Shown here in pieces: positions 57,703-64,000 of a stretch of 64,000 nt of DNA. The position numbers were made by a program, and so were the translations under genes. This stretch comes from Palsa-189 sp963803735 (GTDB lineage: Bacteria > Acidobacteriota > Terriglobia > Acidiferrales > UBA7541). Every line of letters starts with the position of its first letter. Within the stretch, counting starts at the first letter, position 1. The notes below the pieces were generated by a model. The model was not told the origin of the DNA and did no database searches. It saw only the letters and a program-made list of their open reading frames with translations. The stretch spans positions 992,001-1,056,000 of the forward strand of contig CAWDNV010000010.1 in NCBI GenBank assembly GCA_963803735.1, read 5' to 3'.

Positions 57703-60102
57703 ATGCAGTCCGCCCCCACGCAAGCGTCCAATCCGCCGCCGCGGCTCATTCGCTTCGGGATTTTCGAAGCCGACCTCAGCGCCGGAGAATTGCGCAAGGG
57801 TGGCTCGAGGATTCGGCTCCAGGAACAGCCGTTCCAGATCCTCGCGATGTTGCTCGAGCGGCCGGGTCAGATCATCACGCGGGAAGAGTTGCGCAGCAGG
57901 CTTTGGCCCGGCGACACTTTCGTCGACTTTGAACATGGGGTGAACTCAGCTGTTGCTCGGCTGCGCGACGCCTTGGGCGATTCGGCGGACCGTCCGCACT
58001 ATGTCGAGACATTGCCGCGGCGTGGCTATCGCCTGATCGTCACGGTCGAAGGCGCACCGGCTCCCACTCCGCCATCCGCCCCTGCTAACGCCAGCAGCTC
58101 TTCCGGAAATGGTCACCCTGTCACGCAGACGGAGCCGCTACCTGCGGCGCCGCAGGTTGTCGCGCTGCCTTCCCAGGCTACCCGTCTCCTGAGGCGCCGT
58201 TCGCTGGCAGTAGCCATCTTAGGAGCGGTCGTGTTAGGCCTTGCTGGATATTCTTACTATTCGCGCCCCGCACATGCGCTCACTGAAACCGATTCCATCG
58301 TGCTGGCAGACTTTACCAATTCGACTTCCGACCCTGTTTTCGACAACACACTCCGGCAAGCGCTGGAAGTCAAACTCATCGATTCCCCGTTCCTCAATAT
58401 CGTTCCCGAAGACCGCATGCGCGACACTTTGCGCTTCATGGGCCGTTCGCCCGATGAGCGGTTGACTACGGCCACAGCTCGCGAGGTTTGTCAGCGGTTA
58501 TCCGGTAAAGCCATGCTCACCGGCTCGATTACCCAGTTAGACGATCACTATTCGATCCTGTTGGAGGCGAGCAATTGCGCTACCGGTGATTTACTTGCTC
58601 GGGCCGGTGCTGAAGCTGTCGGCAAAGGCGGCGTACTCAAGGCGCTTGACGGAACCGCCATGGATATCCGGCGCAAGCTGGGCGAGTCGCTCAGTTCGAT
58701 TCAGAAAAACGACGTGCCCATCGAGCAGGCGACCACCACATCGCTGGAAGCCCTGAAGGCGTTTTCCATGGGCCAGGCCGCACGAAATCGCGGCATGGAG
58801 TCCGAGTCGGTTCCCTATTTCCAGAATGCCATCGAGCTCGACCCCAATTTCGCCATGGCTTACGCCGTCTTGGGCCAGCAGTATTCGAACCTGGGCGAGA
58901 ACGCGCTTTCTGTCGAGTACACGCAGAAAGCCTTCGATCGCCGCGAGCGGGCCAGCGAACGCGAAAACCTCTACATTTCGTCCCATTACTACGAAAATGT
59001 CACTCGCGATTTGGACCGCACCACGCAGATCTATGAACTGTGGCGGAACACCTACCCGCGAGACGTAGTTCCGGCCATTAATCTTGGCGCTCTCTACATC
59101 GCACTTGGCCACCCGGACAAAGCCGTTGCCGAACTCCTGGACGCCAGGCGCCTCGATCCGGACAGTGCTTTCGTTTACAGCAATCTGCTTTTCGCTTACC
59201 TCGGCTTGAATCGCCTGGATGAGGCCAAGGCCACTTTCGACCAGGCTGTTGCTCGCGGGCTCGATTCCCAAGACTTTCACATCGGCCGATACATCATCGC
59301 CTTCCTCGAAGGCGATACACAGACCATGAAGCAGCAAACGGCCTGGGCCGCCGGCAAGCCGAACGATCACAGACTACTGGAGTTCGATGCTTCCACTGCG
59401 GCATACACCGGCCACCTGCGCAACGCCGAGGGATTATTTCAGCAGGCCGAAGACTTTGCGCGGCGTTATGGACGCAAGGAGTCCGCTGCCGAAGCGCAGG
59501 CGTTTGCCGCTCTCGTGGAGGCAGAATTCGGCCGCCCCGATGAGGCTCGGCAGTTAGCCAAGACGTCATTAAACGCCGTTAACGACCCTGAAGCCCAGGC
59601 CATCGCGGCGTTGGCTCTTGCGCGCTCCGGAGATGGGTCAGCTGCGGAGACGATCGCCACCGATTTGGCCCAGCGCTTCCCTTCAGACACTTTGCTGAAC
59701 TCCTTGGATCTTCCCACCATTCGCGCGGCGGTGGAATTGAGCCGCGGGAACTCCGGTGCGGCGATCCGGCTTCTTCAGCCCGCGATGCCCTTCGATCTCA
59801 GCAAAGGCCTCCACGAAACGTCTCTTTACGCCCCCTACCTTCGAGGACAGGCGTACCTCCGCGCTGGAGACGGCAAAGCGGCAGAAGCAGAGTTCCAGAA
59901 GGTTATCGATCACCGTGGGCTCGCGGCGGGCCGCCCGTACGCCGCACTGGCTATCCTCGGTCTCGCGCGTGCGCGCAGCCTTGGCGGCAATTCCTCAGCA
60001 AGTCGCATGGCTTATCAGGATTTCCTGGCTTTGTGGAAGGACGCCGATCCGGAGATTCCCGTCTTACAGCAGGCCCGCGCCGAATACTCTCGCCCGCGAT
60101 AG
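57703..60102 (+). CDS. Winged-helix (OmpR/CadC-like)/TPR transmembrane regulator
   Basis: 799 residues from ATG 57703. A Trans_reg_C winged helix is at about 15-105 (LIRFGIFEADLSAGELRKGGSRIRLQEQPFQILAMLLERPGQIITREELRSRLWPG, VARLRDALGDSADRPHYVETLPRRGYRL). A Pro/Ser linker and one transmembrane helix (about 172-192, LAVAILGAVVLGLAGYSYY) follow. The extracytoplasmic part (NTLRQALEVKLIDSPFLNIV, about 215-300) leads into TPR repeats to the C-terminus (AIELDPNFAMAYAVLGQQYSNLGENALS, VPAINLGALYIALGHPDKAVAELLDARRLDP). A CadC-like one-component regulator, an architecture abundant in Acidobacteriota. Target unknown; the divergent exported protein at 57081 is the nearest candidate. Confidence 0.87.
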   Translation: MQSAPTQASNPPPRLIRFGIFEADLSAGELRKGGSRIRLQEQPFQILAMLLERPGQIITREELRSRLWPGDTFVDFEHGVNSAVARLRDALGDSADRPHYVETLPRRGYRLIVTVEGAPAPTPPSAPANASSSSGNGHPVTQTEPLPAAPQVVALPSQATRLLRRRSLAVAILGAVVLGLAGYSYYSRPAHALTETDSIVLADFTNSTSDPVFDNTLRQALEVKLIDSPFLNIVPEDRMRDTLRFMGRSPDERLTTATAREVCQRLSGKAMLTGSITQLDDHYSILLEASNCATGDLLARAGAEAVGKGGVLKALDGTAMDIRRKLGESLSSIQKNDVPIEQATTTSLEALKAFSMGQAARNRGMESESVPYFQNAIELDPNFAMAYAVLGQQYSNLGENALSVEYTQKAFDRRERASERENLYISSHYYENVTRDLDRTTQIYELWRNTYPRDVVPAINLGALYIALGHPDKAVAELLDARRLDPDSAFVYSNLLFAYLGLNRLDEAKATFDQAVARGLDSQDFHIGRYIIAFLEGDTQTMKQQTAWAAGKPNDHRLLEFDASTAAYTGHLRNAEGLFQQAEDFARRYGRKESAAEAQAFAALVEAEFGRPDEARQLAKTSLNAVNDPEAQAIAALALARSGDGSAAETIATDLAQRFPSDTLLNSLDLPTIRAAVELSRGNSGAAIRLLQPAMPFDLSKGLHETSLYAPYLRGQAYLRAGDGKAAEAEFQKVIDHRGLAAGRPYAALAILGLARARSLGGNSSASRMAYQDFLALWKDADPEIPVLQQARAEYSRPR

Positions 60103-60127
60103 CTTCCGAGAACACTGGAAATAGCGC

Positions 60128-62245
60128 TTAGCGGTTCGCGCTGCAGCGCGCGCTGACCTCGGTTGCCAGCGAATCGTCCAACTGCGTCTGATGCGCGTTT
60201 GCCGCTGCACAAATCTGCGCTGCGCTCAGCCCGACGACGCCCCGCAGGTCGGCATTCTGCAGGTTGGCGCCGGCCAGATCGGCACCGCTCAGCACCGCAC
60301 CTTGAAGATTCCCGTTGCTCAAATCGGTGTGCCGCAAGTCCGCGCCCATCAGAATCGCCGTGTTCAACTGGCTCTCCCCAAACTTGGCGCCCGCCATTTT
60401 CGCCGTAGACAGATACGCACCGCGTAAATCGGCCATCTTGAGATTAGCGCCTTCCAGATTGGCTTGCCGCAGATCCGCCTGTCCTAGGCTGGCCCTCTCG
60501 AGCCAGGCATTGCGCAGGTCGGCGCCATAGAGCACGGCGCCGTCAAGTTTGGCGTCCAGCAGAACCGCCGCGTTAAGCGAGGCAAAAGAGAGATCGGCTT
60601 TTTCCAGGTCCGCCCGAATCAGGTTGACCCTTTCGAGATCGGCCGATTGCAGTGCCGCGCCGTCTAGTTTTACTTGGTCCATTGCCGCAAATCGCAGGCT
60701 TGCCTGACGCAGATTCGCCAGTCGCAAATCGGCTTCTGACAGGTAGGCATAGCTTAGATCCGCTTGCCGCAACCGCGCCTTCACCAGGAATGCGCTGTAG
60801 CCCTGCATATAGCGCAGGCGAAAACCGTTCAGATTCGCGCCTTGAACGTGGCTCAAGTCGCTTTCGGTTTCCGTCCAGCCGGCAGGTTTTCGCGAAATTT
60901 CCGCCTCGATCACCCGCGCGTAAGGATTGTAGCCGACCAACCAAAGCGCGTCGGCAGCCCACGTCCACGGACTTCCGGCGCTAATTCCCTGCGCCGGATT
61001 TCCGCCGTGCGGAGCGCCGCCGATTGTCCCGATGGAAAGCACGCACAGAATGAAGCCGAATCCTGCACCGATCGAAATGCGTAACGATCCCGCCTTTTTG
61101 CCCCAAGAGCCTTTGCTCCAATTACGGCGTGGCCGCGGGTCTGAAAGTGCGGCCGGAGTCGCCGATTCCACCGAAGCATCTGCTGATGCGTTCTCAGCCG
61201 AAGCCGGCGCTTCCGCTGCAGATTCGCTCCGCAATTCGGGAAGTAAGCCCGGCTCGTCGCTCCGAAAAGCGCGCGCGGCCGAACGCGGGAAATGGATCGC
61301 CGCAGTCGTTGCTGCCGCGATTAGCGCCGCGTGCAGAATTGTGCCGCGCAGATCCTGCAGAGTCAGATACCGTCCCCAAAACAGCGTCATTGTGGCGGGA
61401 GTGACCCAGTACAGCAAGAGAGTGCAGATCGTTTTCTCCACTCCCGCTAGTGCCGAACGCTTTTCCCGCAGCCATCTGAAATAACTCGTCGCCGGCCAGC
61501 TCACAATCCACGGCAAGCTCTTGTCCAGGCGCCGGCCATTCTCGAAAATTGCCGGCATGGCCCCTGTTACCTCCCAAAAGCGCTGCAAATACACGTGCAG
61601 CCAGAGGTACAGCGCGCCAATCAACAGGGGGCACAAAAGGAAGAACTCCGCGAGTGGCACTCCATTTCGCAGCACCGGGAACGGAAGTAAAGCGGCGTTT
61701 CGCAGAATCTGGGTGTCTGAAACAGTAACGATCCGCCAACACGCCAGCGCGTTCAGCAGCATCAATGCGCTGATCAACCATTTCGCATGCCGGCCCCGCC
61801 GCCTTATATATTTCAAATCCTCAGCGGCCGCCACTTCGGCGGGCAACTTAGCGAACGTGAGATTTGTCCCAGCCAGCTCCGCTGCCAATAACCCTGTTGC
61901 GCCTTCGAGAGTGGCGCCTTGTAGATTGGCCTCGCGCAACCGCGCGCCCAACAGGTTCGCCCCTGCGAGATTTGCCTGTAGCAAGCTGGCGCCCTGCAGA
62001 TCAGTCAGGAGCAGATCGGCGCCTTTCAAAACCGTCCCATTCAGCAACGCGCCCTGCAAATTTGTGTCGGTTAGGTCCGCGCCTTCCAGATTTAGGCGAG
62101 AAAGGTCCGCCTGACGGCCGCTGCGTCCATTCGATTTCACCCATTCGTTATGTTGCTCGAGGATGATTTCGAGGTCGACTTTGGCCGAGTGTACCGCGGG
62201 CCTCAGCGTTGCTGCTTTTTGCTCTTTTATGATCCCCAGGTCCAT
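60128..62245 (-). CDS. Pentapeptide-repeat protein with a central membrane domain
   Basis: 705 residues from ATG 62245 (GGAGAG upstream). The first block of A(D/N)LxX repeats spans about 45-135 (NLEGADLTDTNLQGALLNGT, LQANLAGANLLGARLREANLQGA). A membrane region with about five hydrophobic segments lies at about 155-410 (WLISALMLLNALACW, PLLIGALYLWLHVYLQ, TICTLLLYWVTPATMTLFWG). A long second block of pentapeptide repeats spans about 480-680 (ADLSYAYLSEADLRLANLRQASL, GADLRNAWLERASLGQADLRQANLEGANL). Two right-handed quadrilateral beta-helices flanking a membrane domain is an unusual arrangement. Function unknown. Confidence 0.82.
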   Translation of the reverse strand: MDLGIIKEQKAATLRPAVHSAKVDLEIILEQHNEWVKSNGRSGRQADLSRLNLEGADLTDTNLQGALLNGTVLKGADLLLTDLQGASLLQANLAGANLLGARLREANLQGATLEGATGLLAAELAGTNLTFAKLPAEVAAAEDLKYIRRRGRHAKWLISALMLLNALACWRIVTVSDTQILRNAALLPFPVLRNGVPLAEFFLLCPLLIGALYLWLHVYLQRFWEVTGAMPAIFENGRRLDKSLPWIVSWPATSYFRWLREKRSALAGVEKTICTLLLYWVTPATMTLFWGRYLTLQDLRGTILHAALIAAATTAAIHFPRSAARAFRSDEPGLLPELRSESAAEAPASAENASADASVESATPAALSDPRPRRNWSKGSWGKKAGSLRISIGAGFGFILCVLSIGTIGGAPHGGNPAQGISAGSPWTWAADALWLVGYNPYARVIEAEISRKPAGWTETESDLSHVQGANLNGFRLRYMQGYSAFLVKARLRQADLSYAYLSEADLRLANLRQASLRFAAMDQVKLDGAALQSADLERVNLIRADLEKADLSFASLNAAVLLDAKLDGAVLYGADLRNAWLERASLGQADLRQANLEGANLKMADLRGAYLSTAKMAGAKFGESQLNTAILMGADLRHTDLSNGNLQGAVLSGADLAGANLQNADLRGVVGLSAAQICAAANAHQTQLDDSLATEVSARCSANR

Positions 62246-62615
62246 AACCGCAACTCTCCAGGAAAACAGGCGAAACAACTCCAACGGTTTTCGCGGCTTA
62301 GCCGCGACCTGTTTCGTTCGATTTGCACGGAAGCGCTGGACGGCGGCGCATGCCGGCCATTGCTGGAGACCACTCTAGCTTCCGGAAGGAGGCGAAACAA
62401 TCGCGCCGTGTGGCAGGTTTCCGGGCCGGAAACTGACCCTCCGGCCAGCGCTCGCGCATTGTGACTACGGGAACCCGCTGGCCGTGTGCTGCGGCTTTCG
62501 CACAATCCAGGTAGAATTCTTTCAGAAGCGGGATTCTTCCAGAAGATGATCGGGGTGAGCGCAGTTCGTCTGACAGAGCTCACCCCCCATGCGGGTGCTG
62601 CGATGTTGCGCGCGT
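62246..62615. other. Intergenic region with terminator-like inverted repeat
   Basis: About 370 bases between the pentapeptide-repeat gene and the end of the NmrA-like gene. GGGGTGAGC (62552-62560) and GCTCACCCC (62578-62586) form a 9-bp stem around a 17-base loop, shortly past the NmrA-like stop in its direction of transcription. The rest is featureless. Confidence 0.4.
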
Positions 62616-63518
62616 CTAAGCGCGAGCTGCTTTCGCTCTGTACGCCGGCGCAAAAACTTCGGCGACAAACGTTTCGATCGTTGTTGGCGTGGTGTTTTGT
62701 GGTGACCGCGGTTCGAGCGGGCGCATGTGGCCCGAATTCAGCGCCTCGGCCATCTCGAGTAACAGGTCAGCCATATTAGGAGACATCCCCATCTGCGTCA
62801 GCGCAGGCTTCAATTGCGCCGCCGGAAGTTGCTTATAGGTCAGATCCGGCTTTCCGATTGCCGCGCCAACTACTTTGGCAACCTGGGTATACGTCACATC
62901 GCGCGCACCGAGCAATTCCCGCCGCTGTTTCCCCTGAAAGTCACGCCGCGAGAGTGCTTCTGCCGCAAACGCGCCGATGTCGCGACTCGCGATCATGGGC
63001 AGGGCCAGGTCGGACCGCACCGGTCCCGCCATGCTTCCTACGGATGGAATGACATTGACCTGAGGCAGGATGTTCTCCATGAAGTAGCCCGCGCGTATGA
63101 AGAGAACGTTCAAGCCCGGAATTGCGTCCAGCTTCTTTTCCAGTGTGTGTAGGCCGACCACGGGCCCGGTCTTGTCCGCCTTATCTGCGCCGTAGCTGCT
63201 GAGAACGACGGCATGTCTTACTCCGTTATTCTCGAGCGCCGCGGCCAGCGCCTCGCTTACGCGCTGTTGATAAGCGAGTACGCTCGGCGATGATATGTTT
63301 GGCGGAATCATCACGTAAGCTGCATCCGCGCCCGAAAATGCCCTCGCCATCGCGCTCGCATCGGTCACGTCCCCGACGAATGCTTCCGCACCTTTTTGCT
63401 TGAATCGCTCAAGCCTCCTCTCGTCCCGGCCGACCACGCGAACCTTTTCGCGGTTCGCCAGCAGTTTTTCGGCAACGACGTTTCCGGTATTCCCTGTGGC
63501 GCCAATTACGACGTACAT
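62616..63518 (-). CDS. NmrA-like NAD(P)-binding protein
   Basis: 300 residues, an atypical short-chain Rossmann fold. The N-terminus MYVVIGATGNTGNVVAEKLL contains the GxxGxxG dinucleotide motif, then VRVVGRDERRLERF and FVGDVTDASAMARAFSGADAAYVMIPP. VVLSSYGADK, GLNVLFIRAGYFMENILP and AEALSRRDFQGKQRRELLGARDVTYTQVAKVV are typical of NmrA/NAD(P)H-binding family members. It lacks the SDR Tyr-x3-Lys catalytic pair, suggesting redox sensing or an NADPH-dependent reductase. The start ATG 63518 follows GAGGAGG. Confidence 0.87.
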   Translation of the reverse strand: MYVVIGATGNTGNVVAEKLLANREKVRVVGRDERRLERFKQKGAEAFVGDVTDASAMARAFSGADAAYVMIPPNISSPSVLAYQQRVSEALAAALENNGVRHAVVLSSYGADKADKTGPVVGLHTLEKKLDAIPGLNVLFIRAGYFMENILPQVNVIPSVGSMAGPVRSDLALPMIASRDIGAFAAEALSRRDFQGKQRRELLGARDVTYTQVAKVVGAAIGKPDLTYKQLPAAQLKPALTQMGMSPNMADLLLEMAEALNSGHMRPLEPRSPQNTTPTTIETFVAEVFAPAYRAKAARA

Positions 63519-63724
63519 GCGATGCCTCCTCGCGGAATGTGTCCGCTATTTTTCACTTCCGCGGGCGCGGCTGGAAGCCGCCCGTCTGCTAGCCATAGAT
63601 TCACGCCAACGGCAGCGGTTGCCAACGTCCCTGTGGAAAACGGATATCCGGCCAGGATATTCGTCCCGAGCGAACATCGTGAGCGAAGGACCACGTGGAG
63701 CCACGGCTCCATTGCTGCGCTTAA

Positions 63725-63790
63725 GGGTAGGGGGTCGCGGCTTCAGCCGCGACATTGAGGCATTCAAAAGCGAGAACGGCTTTAGCCGCT
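63725..63790. repeat. REP-like hairpins near the right edge
   Basis: GTCGCGGCTTCAGCCGCGAC (perfect inverted arms, about 63734-63753) and CGGCTTTAGCCG (about 63778-63789). They are similar in style, but not sequence, to the REP units near the RAYT gene. Confidence 0.6.
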
Positions 63791-63800
63791 GAAGCTGACT

Positions 63801-64000
63801 CTACCCGCCACGCTCCAGCGCCTTGCGATCCCACTTCGCCAGGTTCGCGCCCGCTTCGTACGTACTTTGGCAGAAATCGAGAATTGCCTTTTCCGGCGAA
63901 TCCGCGTCGCGCACGTCGTCATACTTCAGGAGAAATTCCCCCAGCTGCGTATCCCAATATGCCGCGCTCGGACGAACCTTCTCTTTCTCGAATCCCGCCG
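63801..64000 (-). CDS. DUF5996-like protein, C-terminal end (runs off the right edge)
   Basis: Partial gene: 66 codons, no start within the window, stop TAG at 63801-63803. The reading ends AAYWDTQLGEFLLKYDDVRD, then SPEKAILDFCQSTYEAGANL, then AKWDRKALERGG. This is the usual C-terminus of DUF5996 proteins (GEF-x-L-x-YD-x-VR, F-x-QSTYEA, LA-x-WDR). Function unknown. Only the sequence beyond base 64000 can supply the start and N-terminal part. Confidence 0.65.
   Translation of the reverse strand, partial: AGFEKEKVRPSAAYWDTQLGEFLLKYDDVRDADSPEKAILDFCQSTYEAGANLAKWDRKALERGG

Overview
The window looks like a chromosomal segment of a soil-type Acidobacteriota (Terriglobia-like). This is inferred from gene content: moderately high GC, a winged-helix/TPR regulator, Ig-like/IPT exported proteins, a GMC oxidoreductase with a gluconate-2-dehydrogenase subunit-3 partner, DUF2207, a YpdA-type reductase, PagL-like and beta-barrel outer-membrane proteins, and many dispersed short repeats whose translations read like 'RHSERSEES'. 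No rRNA, tRNA or CRISPR array was recognised.

Layout. 0-7.4 kb: a methyltransferase, a large secreted Ig-like protein, a DUF2207 membrane protein behind a long hairpin, an MBL-fold hydrolase and a class V aminotransferase. 8-16.8 kb: a frameshifted type IV pilin with an Asn-Gly tract, a two-gene GMC dehydrogenase unit, a peroxiredoxin, a frameshifted phosphoesterase, a MazF-type toxin-antitoxin (TA) pair, a DedA protein and a cytochrome c. 17-26 kb: an accessory stretch with three more TA modules (a RelE/HigB-like plus XRE plus DUF3467 operon and two Phd/PIN pairs), each with a recognisable palindromic operator. They are interleaved with YcxB-like, DoxX, SDR, a REP-associated transposase (RAYT) inside inverted REPs, PagL and RtcB. 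26.7-33.5 kb: a degraded, possibly phage-derived block (replication-initiator-like protein, winged-helix protein, decayed genes) followed by about 2.3 kb of repeat-rich DNA with no convincing large gene.

33.5-45 kb: NuoI, YpdA, a signalling group (two response regulators, one frameshifted; a PAS-HisKA_3 kinase; a MEDS sensor), a TPR protein, 103-bp tandem repeats, a cupin and a double SnoaL-like protein. 45-64 kb: DUF486, a tandem pair of beta-barrel proteins that appear to start at TTG, a VOC protein, exported proteins, a membrane-tethered HAMP/trehalose-6-phosphate synthase fusion, an IS30-family element with visible ends, a PepSY protein, the winged-helix/TPR regulator, a pentapeptide-repeat membrane protein, an NmrA-like protein and the C-terminal end of a DUF5996 gene cut by the right edge.

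The genes do not form one pathway. The strongest themes are a cluster of TA modules with autoregulatory operators, REP/RAYT and other dispersed repeats, and at least four otherwise recognisable genes interrupted by apparent single-base shifts. The shifts are either real pseudogenes or assembly errors, and the sequence alone cannot separate the two.
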